Shown: in pieces, positions 1-9,487 of the stretch | How the letters are laid out: every line of letters begins with the position of its first letter | Numbering within the stretch: the first letter of the stretch is position 1 | Assembly: GCA_951394405.1 (NCBI GenBank) | Contig: OX596344.1 | Span: 2,046,001-2,110,000, forward strand | Source: Coprinellus micaceus | Taxonomy: Eukaryota > Basidiomycota > Agaricomycetes > Agaricales > Psathyrellaceae | Length of the DNA stretch: 64,000 nucleotides | Direction of reading: 5' to 3' | The notes under the pieces: model-generated | Databases searched by the model: none | The model's input: only the letters and a program-made list of their open reading frames with translations | Told to the model about the DNA's origin: nothing | Translations under genes and position numbers: made by a program

Positions 1-150
1 CGGCTCGTAATCATCTCCCCTCCCCCGGTTCTCCATAAGCCCGTCCATGCGTAATGGTGGCAGTTCGATGTTATACATGGACATGGTGGATGCGGCGACG
101 CTGATTCGTGAGGATGAGGTTGACGCTTTTGGTGTGACGGCGGAATCCAT
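1..150 (-). CDS. 5' end of an unidentified gene running off the window
   Basis: On the minus strand an ATG at 150, in a good context (ctctccATGG), opens 50 codons without a stop down to base 1. The start is Ser/Thr/Ala-rich (MDSAVTPKAS...) and continues with an acidic, Gly/Arg-containing stretch. I do not recognise a domain. It looks like the N-terminus of a protein whose body lies left of the window. The opposite strand also has a 66-codon ORF (47-247), but that one has no coding character I can defend. Confidence is limited because only 50 codons are visible. Confidence 0.4.
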   Translation of the reverse strand, partial: MDSAVTPKASTSSSRISVAASTMSMYNIELPPLRMDGLMENRGRGDDYEP

Positions 151-1404
151 GGAGAGGAAAGACTTGAGTTCTGGTTTTGGGCTTTCGTTGATGTGGTTTA
201 TAACATGGGATAGGGATGGGGCTTTGGGTTTGGCCGTCCGTACTTGAAGAGCAGGTGGGTTGTTACCCGAGTTTCGCCGCTTTGGGCTCTTAGGAGGCAA
301 AGACCGTGGTCCAACCGAGTGCGACGCCGACATTCTCCCAACGAAGTGAGGGTTTGAGGGTTCGCGGAGGGCAAGGAATGGAGAGGGAGGCAGGGGAACG
401 AGAAAGAACGTGGAAACGTCGCTAGCGACGCTGGAGTGGTAAAGAGAGGAATCGCAAATGCTGCGAAGGGGCGGTGAAACAGGAAGAACCCCTGGTTCAA
501 TAAGGTGCAGAGACCTATATATGTGCTTGCTCTGATGATCAGTAGTTCAGCTACTTGCACTTACATACAACAGCCGCATTATCATCTCTGTAGGTTGTGG
601 GGTTGATTCGTCGCCATCGAGTCGGTTGTGAAGCTTGACGTTTGCCGAGGATGGACCGCACTAGCCACCTCGAGCCAAGGTATCGCGAAACCCGACCACA
701 TGGTAACCATGGCTTTCCTGGAGCCAGGTACCATGAAGAGTTGACCGAGACAGAAAATGCAGAGAGGTGCCAGGACTGCCAAATGTCATTTGATCGTTGA
801 TGTTGATGGTGAACGCTGAAACCAGAAGCACTGAGGGAAACAGAGCAAGATCACCCCAAGCAAAGGCTGCCTGCCGAATGAACTTTGCATCACCCAGCAA
901 TCGTAGCCCCTGCGTATAGATAGATCGTTAGCTCACGGAGAGGGGGACTCACCGCCGATCTCCCTGGGAACGAGCCAATATAGCTAACTTTCCGGATCTG
1001 GCGCGGATGTGATAGCCTTGAAGTGCAGCAAACATCTGACGGAGATTGGCAGCGCATCTGCGCCGAAACATGGATTGGATACACCGCCAATAACGGACAA
1101 TATGAACGTATTTGCGTAGGGGCGATGACTGTCCAAGAAAGAGCGTCCCCTAGTATCACCGCCCGGTGTACGTTCAATGACGAGCCAAAAGCTGTTCCTT
1201 CTTGATGAGCGTCAGGACCAGTATCCAGGACCCAGAGGATTTGTGGACCAAAAGTGCGATATATTACTACAGAGAGCGTAAGTGGTGCGTCACCTGTTGC
1301 AAGAAGGGAAAAACGAACCTGGATTACAATATGCACGCCATCTTGACGCAGGTGTACAGGAGTCGAGCACGGACGGGCGTACTTGCTGGGGCTGGGTTGC
1401 GTGT
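151..1404. other. No supported gene
   Basis: Several ORFs of 60-200 codons occur on both strands, but none shows a recognisable motif or a consistent exon chain. The right-hand part is the 3' flank of the mago gene. I see no tRNA, satellite or clear inverted repeat here. Confidence 0.5.
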
Positions 1405-2130
1405 TTAGATCGGCTTGATCTTGAAGTGGAGGGAGATGAGGGAGAAGATCAAGCACTACACGCGTCGCGGTACTCAGTGAACGAGCCAAGTCGAGGAGAG
1501 GCCGAGGGAACACACCTTGAGATCCTGAACCAAATAGTAGAACACTCGGAGGCCTTCAGGGTCCTCACTGTCCTGAATGTCGACGAGAGAGCCAATCTTG
1601 GCAGTCTCGAAAGCGATGTGGTCTCCGCCAACCCGAATTTCCAGCTCCTGCTTCCCGACGATGTTTTTCTTGGGCCAATTCTTGTCATCTTCCCTGTGAA
1701 GCACCGAACAGAAGTCAGTCGTTACCCTACAAGCTCGATTTTTGGGTACTCGCTTCGTGATCTCGCTCGCCTCTACGATCCGCTTCAGCTCCTTCACAAC
1801 CAACGGACCAATCCACACTTTGCAAAACACGTCAGCGGGAGTGTTCCGCCCAAGAACCACGGTCAACTCACTCTCTTTGCGAATCAAACTGTCATTACGA
1901 TAGTTGGAGTTATTGGCATATCGCAGACGCCCATGAGAGTACTCGAATTCCAAGAACTCGTGGCCGTGCTTGCCAGAGTGGCCCGTGCTGTCTGGGAGTC
2001 AACTTTCATGCGCCTGGGCGGTTTGCGGTTCGACGTACTAGTATCTATAGCACGTTCAGCATCTCGTATATATTTCTAACTCGACCAACGCTGACCTGAG
2101 GTAGAAAGGATCGCTCTCGCTTGAAGACAT
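1405..2130 (-). CDS. mago: Mago nashi, exon-junction-complex core subunit
   Basis: Protein mago nashi binds Y14/RBM8 and locks eIF4A3 on spliced mRNA in the exon junction complex. Splicing six exons gives 149 residues, the normal family length: 2096-2130, 2039-2044, 1872-1987, 1754-1817, 1516-1693 and 1405-1455. Family blocks are clear: [34 protein letters not shown]-type helix ([14 protein letters not shown]), [21 protein letters not shown] and the C-terminal FKIKPI. Exon 2 is only 6 nt (ATACTA), needed to supply Arg-Tyr-Tyr, and is flanked by two 51-nt introns. The fourth intron (1694-1753) needs a GC donor (AA|GCGAGT) to give the family sequence EITKEDD. The other introns are GT-AG, 51-60 nt. 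Identification is very secure; the exon structure is my reading and rests on family conservation. Confidence 0.95.
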
Positions 2131-2831
2131 GACGGTTCGGTTGAAAGTTGCAACTTGCCTCGCGGCGGTTCCAGCGCTTTGAAGCGGAGTTTGAACTACC
2201 CAGACCCCGTGCATCCGCCTGGGCGCTTCTTCAAGTTCTTGTTCCTTGGCGCCGTTGGTGGGCCTCGTTCCGTATAGTTGAAGTTCTAGTGGTTCGACAG
2301 GCGTCGTGGAATGAACCGCATCAGTTCTTGAAGGCATGCCTCCAGACGCTCAGGCTCTTTACGCTCAAATACGCCACCGGCTCATCGAAACAGGGGAATG
2401 GGACCAGTGAGCAACCTTATAGCTATCCGTCGCTTCTACTAAAGCAAAGATTTCGCTTGTAGAATCCGGGGTGTCCTTGTAACAAGACTCAATGAGAGTG
2501 GGTGGTTGGATGAGGTGAAGGGTCGAGGCAAAGGTGGGTCATCACTCCCCTCTCGAGGTCAAGCTGACGGGTTAATCGCAAACTAGAGCGCGGACGTGAC
2601 ATGGACCCAACGACTTTCCAGGCGATATATGACGAACTACGACCCGGTGCTCAGAGTCAGTTCCGTCTTCCGCTCCCGAGAGGTGCTATTGACAGAAACC
2701 CCCTCCATGCAGGCTTGATACCTCCCGCGGTAAAGAAGGAGATAAACGCCGTCATAAAGCAACACCTCGACCGGCACTTGCTGTGATAGTGGCCCTTTTG
2801 AACCACGTACAACCACACCCGATTTCATGGC
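2131..2831. other. Upstream flank of mago; no supported gene
   Basis: A 61-codon ATG ORF (2601-2786, +) is the only compact candidate; it has no recognisable motif and no visible splice partner. The sequence next to 2130 presumably carries the mago promoter. Nothing else is supported. Confidence 0.4.
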
Positions 2832-3478
2832 ATGGCTATGATTCTGGGTTCGTTTGAAATGGCTAAGTTAACTGTATACCCGAATGTAATTTCTTTGGAT
2901 TGAACTCCAACGATGGAACCATGAGGTGGTCGTATTTTGGGTATGTTTTGGGTATCAGCTTATTACTGGCAGAGCCATCGAGCATAGAGCTCCCTGTGTA
3001 GGGTAGGCGTATACACACACTTGTATTACGCACCCGAATACGGTTTGTTTGGCAAGGAATGTCCAGGGACTGGGTGAGGTAGATTTTGACCACCCAGTGA
3101 ACCGATCAAAGTGGCCAAGGTTGTTCCGTTTACTGTGGCTTGGATACATCACCTATCGCCGTGCAACTTTCGGATCGTGGTGAAAGGGTCTCATTATTCC
3201 GCGCAGTTTTGTCGATCTGGTGAGAGACGCCCAGAGGGACGCTGAGAATCGCCAGTCTCCATCCATCAAACAGGACCAAACCCGACCACCTCCACGCGAA
3301 GGTAGGCTCCTGAAGGTTCCCTTGATGTTCTCTTGCTAGATAAGCTAGATACGCTGTGCAAAATGAATACCACCACCTCATCATTCCATCAGAGGACGCT
3401 GCACTTCAACCAAAAAGATTACACCCACAGGTATACAGTTGACTTAGCCCTTTGAAACGAACCCAGAATCATGGCCAT
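2832..3478. mobile_element. MITE-like element with about 50-bp inverted ends
   Basis: The left end (2832-2882) and right end (3430-3478) are imperfect inverted repeats of about 50 bp. Both contain ATTCTGGGTTCGTTT and CTAAGT-AACTGTATACC in opposite orientations. The 547-bp interior has no coding sequence I can support. This is the layout of a non-autonomous DNA transposon. I could not find a convincing target duplication at the ends, so the superfamily is open. Confidence 0.6.
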
Positions 3479-3808
3479 CAGTGCAGTATATGCAGAGATA
3501 ATAGGCGAGGAAGATGAAACTCGAAAATGCGGCGCATGTAGATTCGCACAGCCAGCACTTGTCCGGAGGGGTGTGGGGAGGAACACCTACAGTACCCTAC
3601 TGCACAAGTGACTTTGCGGGCGCGGCCGTTTCCAACTTTGGTGCAAACAGCAATAAAGGTTTCCCTGAGGCTTGCGTGGAACCTTGACGATCTTCACCTC
3701 ACCTTTGAGAATATCTTCTGCACCAACGAGCCCTCCGTGACATTCATGCCATCGCGAGGCTGATCATGGTGAATTGGGGAAGTATAGTACAACGGTTTGG
3801 TGGTGGGA
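3479..3808. other. 3' flank of SEM1; no gene seen
   Basis: This 330-bp stretch lies between the inverted-repeat element and the SEM1 stop codon. It holds no ORF with recognisable content, no tRNA and no repeat that I can see. Confidence 0.4.
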
Positions 3809-4238
3809 TTAGGTTTCCATGGCGGAATCGCTGCCCTTCGTCTTGGCAAGTTCACTCCTACATATCACATATACTCTTAGCACGAGCAAATCCCATTAGA
3901 AGCACACCAAACGCACCTCAACTGCACGCTGAAATCGTCCTCGATATCGTCATCGTCCCAGTTATCCTCCCACAGCTTGTCTCCGCCGGACTTTGCAGCT
4001 CCAGGAGCGGCACCTCCAAGGCTTGCAAGATCGGTTGCCGAGTCGTCCCAGTCTATCGTAGTAAACCGAACAGCGTCAGATCGAATGGAGGGGACGAAGA
4101 ACCGGGATTGGACAAACCCGCTGCTGCAAACTCCTCGAACTCGTCATCCTCCTCTAGGACGTTCAGGGTCTCATTAATGGCTTTGAGCTTTTCTTCAGTC
4201 TTTACTGTATCCTTCGACGTTGATGGTTTCGACGACAT
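3809..4238 (-). CDS. SEM1: SEM1/DSS1, 26S proteasome lid subunit
   Basis: SEM1 (DSS1, Rpn15) is a small acidic, intrinsically disordered protein of the proteasome lid, also found in TREX-2 and BRCA2-type complexes. Three exons (4118-4238, 3917-4052, 3809-3857) with 65- and 59-nt introns give 101 residues. The two signature acidic-aromatic patches are intact: LEEDDEFEEFAAADWDD near residues 27-45 and LWEDNWDDDDIEDDFSVQL in the C-terminal half, followed by a short basic helix (RSELAKTK). The ATG at 4238 is the first in frame. The gene is divergent from mitochondrial uS10m, with start codons 160 bp apart. Only the first patch is visible without splicing. Identification is secure. Confidence 0.95.
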
Positions 4239-4398
4239 TGTGGTGGCGGCAGGGGACAAATGAGTTCCCCCGAAACCCCAGTTCACTGACGCGTCGCGTG
4301 AGAATGTATTGCCGAAAGGAATATTCGATATACTTACATAATTGGCTACTAATTCTTGGAATTCAAAGTTTGCGCTCTCCCAGAACGTCACTGCAACG
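4239..4398. promoter_or_regulatory. Divergent promoter of SEM1 and uS10m
   Basis: Only 160 bp separate the SEM1 ATG (4238, minus) from the uS10m ATG (4399, plus), so both promoters and 5' leaders must lie here or overlap the coding parts. I see no clear TATA box. Shared control of the two genes is an inference from spacing. Confidence 0.6.
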
Positions 4399-5752
4399 AT
4401 GTTGAGGGCTGCATTGCGTCGAACAGCGACGACGGCGAGGGTGACATCTACACCCACTGCTGCACGATGGTCGAGGTACAACAGCACAGTTACTAGGTGA
4501 GTGCAGTCGCGTTCCGTGTTAAACTTAGCGCTCACGCGGGACTATGACAGTGCACCCTCGGGAGAGGCGGGTCCCTCGAAACAGAGGTATGTAGTTCCGA
4601 GAGGTTCGTCGTCGAGGACTTGGGCTCACGAAGGAGTGTCAGTCCGACAGCGAAGCCTACGCAGGCACCAGCAAAACCTGTAGAGGAGCCCGTGCTGTCT
4701 TATGACAGCGCACCCTCGGAAGGGGCGGGCTCCTCGAAACAGAGGTATGTGGTGCCGAGAGTTTCTTCGTCGAGGACGTACGCTGACGGTGCAATGTCAG
4801 TCCGACACCGAAGCGTACACAGGCATCAACGAAACCTGTGACCACGGAGGAGGCCGTGCTGTCGGACAAGCAGGTCGATGTGCAGCTGTGAGTAGTTTCT
4901 GTCGATTGTCCATGGTTCGGAGCGCTGAATATTTAACATAGGAATGACGCCCTCCTCGAGTAAGCTAATGTCAGAACCGACGATAGTTCCCCGCTCAATT
5001 CCACCCCAGGGCACTCCAGGAGATGCAACTCGAAGTGACGGAGGAGGAAACGCCCGTCGTGTACGCTTCTCCCTGTCCCTCTCACGGCAAGCTCTAACCC
5101 CACATTCCGCAGCGTCGACGCCTTCGACGGGCCCGTATTCGAAGCGCTCCCACCCACCAATTCGAAATACGACCCCGCCCACCTCCCGATCGCGCAAGAC
5201 CCCAACCACGTCTCCGCGAACGAAGAAGAATGGCATGCCTCGCTCATCCACGGGCGCTCCTCCCTCGTGCCGCACCAACACAAAGCGCTGTATCGGATCC
5301 CGGCGGCGACGCTGCACCTGCGGTCGCACCACCAGAAGCTGCTGGACTTCTATGCGCACTTTGTGAGCCACGCGGCGGCGTCGCTGGGGATCCCCATCTC
5401 GAGGGTGGTGCACCTCCCGACGCAGAGGAGCCTGTGGACGGTGCCGCGGTCGCCGTTTGCGCACAAGAAGAGTCAGGAGAACTTTGAGAGGCGGACGCAT
5501 AAGCGCGCGATCAAGGCTTGGGATGCGGACCCGGAGGTCATCGACAGGTGGTTCCAGTACATCCGGAAACATGCGATGGGGGGTGTGGGTATGAGGGCTT
5601 TGAGGTGGAGTAGGATGCCGCTTGGTGTCGGCGAGACGCACGTCAAGCAGGTGTTGGCGACACCCCAGGCGCAGATCAAAAAGTTGGCCGACAAGATCGT
5701 CAAGGAGGAGGTTAAGAAGACCTCTCCAGCTCCCCCCGCCCAGTCATCGTAG
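4399..5752 (+). CDS. RSM10: Mitochondrial small-subunit ribosomal protein uS10m
   Basis: This is a component of the mitoribosomal small subunit (Rsm10 family). Seven exons (4399-4496, 4551-4586, 4643-4744, 4801-4887, 4942-4959, 5010-5060, 5113-5752) give 343 residues. Residues 1-32 form a typical presequence: Arg/Ala/Thr-rich, no acids (MLRAALRRTATTAR...ARWSRYNS). The uS10 fold spans about residues 195-295, with the conserved VHLPTQRSLWTVPRSPFAHK and SQENFERRTHKRAI segments. Exon 5 is only 18 nt. Exons 2-4 include a tandem 158-bp duplication that copies an exon end plus its intron, producing two related Pro/Thr/Ser-rich linker units. Family assignment is secure. The N-terminal splicing is inferred from a 1,032-nt frame-consistent total and good splice sites. 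Confidence 0.92.
4543..4858 (+). repeat. Tandem 158-bp duplication spanning exon and intron
   Basis: Two direct copies, 4543-4700 and 4701-4858, start with TATGACAG and run through an exon segment, a 56-nt intron and the next exon start. Both copies keep a working GTATGT donor and a GTCAG acceptor. In copy 1 TATGACAG is the 3' end of intron 1; in copy 2 the same bases are read as codons (Tyr-Asp-Ser). The copies differ at many positions, so the duplication is not recent. Confidence 0.85.
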
Positions 5753-7000
5753 ACGTATGGCCTTCCACCGTCCGTCCAAGTATTTTAGAGTTATTCCAAT
5801 ATTGACATCTTTCCTAATCAAACCCGCAGTCGAGTGCACCAAATTGCAACGGAAACCTGTCGAACCCACGTTTTTGTCTCGGACCGTACCTTGACGCAGC
5901 TTGGATAAGGACCTCTATCGGCTTACGACCAGAACCACTTGAATCAATCTTGATTTTATTGAGCCCAGCCTGTGGGCAAACGAAGGCTTGGGTCACCGCC
6001 ATTCAAGCCGATTGGTCGCATTCAGAGATCTCGACGTCTTTCCGTCTTGAACTGGCAGCGACCCTGCTGCGGTAGTTGATATGGACGACACCGATAAGTG
6101 CGCGCGGTGGACTTACCGCTCTTCCCACGTTCGTCTCTGCACGCATCTGGAATACAGCCCGTCAGCACGTTCACGAAACACCCCACGGTTGACCAGGGTA
6201 CCTAGCAATGGCTCTCGTGCAAAGCTACCGACCAATTATAAAGACACGAACACATATTGCCCTTCTATCACCGTCTGTCAGAAACCTTAAACCGCCTCTA
6301 ATAGGCAGTTAGAAGCATCGGAAGAGGCGCGAACGTTCCGAGCCAGCGACCCTGTGAATCATTGGCCGCAAGGCAGATGCGGGGCCAACTGGCCTAACTT
6401 CGTCAGTCTACATTTGTTGGATCAAGGGACTCACATGCTTAAACCAGTGGTCATGGGTCATGGAAAGACATGTAGTGGCCCATATATGGTGGCCACACCT
6501 TTGACCAGATCAGTTCCTGGGAGGCAAGTGTGAAGGGCATGGCTATGTCAGCAGGTGAGTCATTGGCCATTGGGCCTCTCGCAGCACGCCGGCTGACAGC
6601 TTGGTACCATAGGTCTGTCGCTGCCATGTTCCCCCGGTGCGTGCCAGAACAGTTGTTGCTAGATGGTGGGCAGTCCCTCGCAACCCTACTCACCTGCAGT
6701 GCAAGAGGGGAAGACCAGCAATCATCGATCATCCAGCCTTAATTGTCCCGGAAGTTCATGATCTCCCTGTTATTGCCACCTAGGTTTCGTTACCCATTCA
6801 CTACGCCTCGAGGTTTAGTGGAGTGACCATATAATAGAAAATCCCTGTCACCCTCCCCATCACGCCTGAAATTTCCTCAAGGCCTCACCCCAAGCCCCTG
6901 CAGTAGCATTATATCCAGGCGATACGCTGGTGGGTCTGGATGTGACACTCCTATCGGTCGAGTCACTGACGTCAGAATATTTTAAGCGCCCAAACTGAAA
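5753..7000. other. No supported gene; CRE-like site near its right end
   Basis: ORFs of 60-93 codons on both strands show nothing recognisable. Near the right end, 6967-6974 is the palindrome TGACGTCA, a consensus bZIP (ATF/CREB-type) site, followed by TTTTAAGCGCCCAAACT just before the ATG at 7001. These are probably promoter elements of the downstream gene, by position only. Confidence 0.4.
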
Positions 7001-9487
7001 ATGTTTCACGCGCTCTTCGAGCATCTCTACCATCTGCTCGTTGTGGCCCTTTTCATCATTCTATCCCTTACGCTGATTAAATTCGGCGCATCTCGCTCAT
7101 ATCGCCTTCACCAAGGCATCCGCGACCTTCGACCCGGTACACATCAAAGAAGAGCGTGGAAAACGCCGCTGGAGGTGGGACTTGCAGCCTGGATCTCGAA
7201 TGAAGACATATCCGCTCTTAGGGTGGAGGTGGAACTGCTTCAGGGGAAGGTGTGCAACCTGAGGCGCGAGAGGAAGTACTTTAGGGTGTGTGTGCGCGGC
7301 TTGAGACGCGGGAAAGAGGTCCTTCGAGGGGCTGTGCGAACTCTGAGGCGCGAGAAGGGCGGCCTTAGAGGGGAGGTGTGTAACCTAAGGCGGGAGAAGA
7401 AGCGTCTTGGAGAGGAGGTGCGCTGTCTTACACGCATGAAAGACAATATTGGGGCGCTGGCGCTGAATGATAAGGCCGAACCCCGTCCCTACTCGCCCGC
7501 CAGCTCGATCACCAGCGGTGAACTCGACCCAAAGGCGATCCCCCAAGCGAGGGATCAGGGCAACGTGAATGACGCTCAAATCCAAGCCCTAAAGCGGGAC
7601 AAGAGATACCTCGAGTCCCTCAACAGGGAACTCGCGGACAAATACTCCGAATCTCTAAGGCGTATCGAAAACGCGCAGGCTAACTCTTGTTCAAGTTGCC
7701 TCATCCGCAACTCCACAGCATCCCTCATCGCCTCCTTCGTTGACAGATCGGAGCGTGGCGAGCCCCCAGGGCGAAGGGTGACACAGTCGTGCTGTGTACC
7801 CGAATCACTCCCTCCGAACCCAGATCGTAACCGTCGCCAAATCACCAAAAGTGTTCCTGTTGGAGACGGTGGAGACGGGGTGCATACAAACGTTACGTTT
7901 TTCTGGAGCGTTTGACGGGCGAAACTAACGTTTCTCCCTTATTTGGTCACCGTAACGTTTTTATAGCAAAATTAACGTTTCTCGGGCCAAAACGTTAGAT
8001 TCGGTGGTACAAAAAGTCACGTTTGATATAAACGTTGGGGTGGGGAGAAATACGCGTTGGAACCTATCGGATATAACGGTGAATTAGTACCCTGGTTGAG
8101 GGTTTACTTTTTCAATCACCCTATCAGTGACTGAAAGTCGTAGTGCGCGGTCAAACCGCGCCCGTCGCCTCAGAAAACTACTGCTACCACCAACGCTGCT
8201 TTCAGCTACCTCCCTGATTGAGGCTAACGGCGGTTCTGTTTCCCCAATAGCATGGAGGCGAGGTGGTGACCTTCGGAACTAGTACCTAGGTAGAACGACT
8301 CTCCCAAGCTCTTTCTACAATGCATTGATAGACCCTCAGCCGGAAGCTGGGGAAGTGGGAAGACGGCCACGGGTGACTGCCGCATCGCAGGCCCTAACTT
8401 GGACTTGTTGGAGTGCCGCAGCGCACGGAGCACTTCGACGCCCGTGCGGAGCTACTTATTCCAGAGGTCGGCTCGGCGATGGGTACTAATTCAGTTAACC
8501 ATTAAATACATGTAATATAACCGCAGCCCGTCACAGGTAAGACTCAGGGTGCAGGGGAGCAAGGGATGTCTCCGTGCCGTACAGCAACTCGAAGTGTTTT
8601 AGAAACGCCAAACGTTAGATTTGCCCACGTGCGAGAACGCACAAACGCCAGGCAAAATAATGTTCCCCCGTATAAAACGTTCGAAAGCTGTGGAGATTCC
8701 AAACCCCCCAAAAAGCGCGTCAAAGCGCGTTTGCTAGGAGGGGTGAAATGGCGGGAGAGAGGGGTGGCAGGCAACGAATTAGCTCATGGCGCCCGTAACT
8801 CATTGATCGTGAGAATAGGATAACCCAACTTGAATACACCCGCCCGAAATTATAGAGCCTGGGGAGTGTTATAGGACAAAACAAGGTTTATTCAGTGGTT
8901 AGAGGCAGACAAAGGCGCTTTAATGTGTCCAGCGGAGCGGAGGGGCACTGAGAGCGGTAGCAGCAAAACAAGCGCCGCCGAAAGCGCCCAGGCAGCTTTG
9001 AAATGGGCCGTGGGAGTCACTCTCCATTTACACCGCTTGAGTGCAAAATTGGACCACAAAATGAGTACTGCTCTACTTCACCATTGAATACAGCATCCTC
9101 CACCACCTATACAGTACCTAGGGTGAAATGAACACGTCCCCGCTCTACAGCAACTTTGACGTTTTAGAAACGTGAAACGTCAGTTTCGCCAACGTGTGGT
9201 AAAAAATAAACGTTAGATTCACCTCGAAACGCTCAGAAACGTTCGAAACGTTAGGCTCATAAACGTAACGTTTTGCTCACTCTGGAGACGGCGGCGTTAT
9301 GGTAGAATTTGGTGGTGTTGACTTCTCCTACAGCCCGAGCTCGAATCAAGAGGAGGTCCAAGAGCCTGGCGGTACAACCGTGTCAGGGGATTCTGGGCTT
9401 GGTGATTTTTGCCTTACTGATTCATACTTCGATCTTGATGATTCTGAGCCAGTATTTGTAGATCGTTGGTCGGTTTCTGCTGTTTGA
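7001..9487 (+). pseudogene. Membrane-anchored coiled-coil protein gene split by a transposon
   Basis: The ATG at 7001 opens 304 codons to a stop at 7915. Residues 7-27 form one hydrophobic segment, probably a signal anchor. About residues 80-150 are a basic coiled coil built of 14-residue repeats of the type LRREKxxLRGEVxx. A second short heptad region lies near 190-220. After residue 293 the frame enters a 1,404-bp element (7879-9282). Past it, 9292-9487 continues the same frame with an acidic tail (FCLTDSYFDLDDSEPV). Dropping the element and one 9-bp target copy gives one continuous 357-codon frame. I do not recognise the family. Today's allele can make only the truncated form, with 12 foreign residues at its end. 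Confidence 0.7.
7879..9282. mobile_element. 1.4-kb non-autonomous DNA transposon, 9-bp target duplication
   Basis: The element lies between two copies of TGGAGACGG (7870-7878 and 9283-9291). Its ends are imperfect inverted repeats sharing AAACGTTACGTTT close to both termini. AACGTT/ACGTTT motifs crowd both ends (7885-8045 and 9155-9275) and also 8590-8690, and AAACGTTAGATT occurs three times (about 7991, 8605 and 9210). No transposase is encoded. A 9-bp duplication is typical of Mutator-like elements; the clustered subterminal motifs could be transposase-binding sites. One caution: an extra TGGAGACGG copy lies immediately upstream (7861-7869). Confidence 0.75.

Noticed and set aside
890..1513. 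207-codon minus-strand ORF overlapping the mago 3' end
   Set aside because: It uses a different frame from the mago exons and has no motif; the spliced mago model explains the overlapping part.
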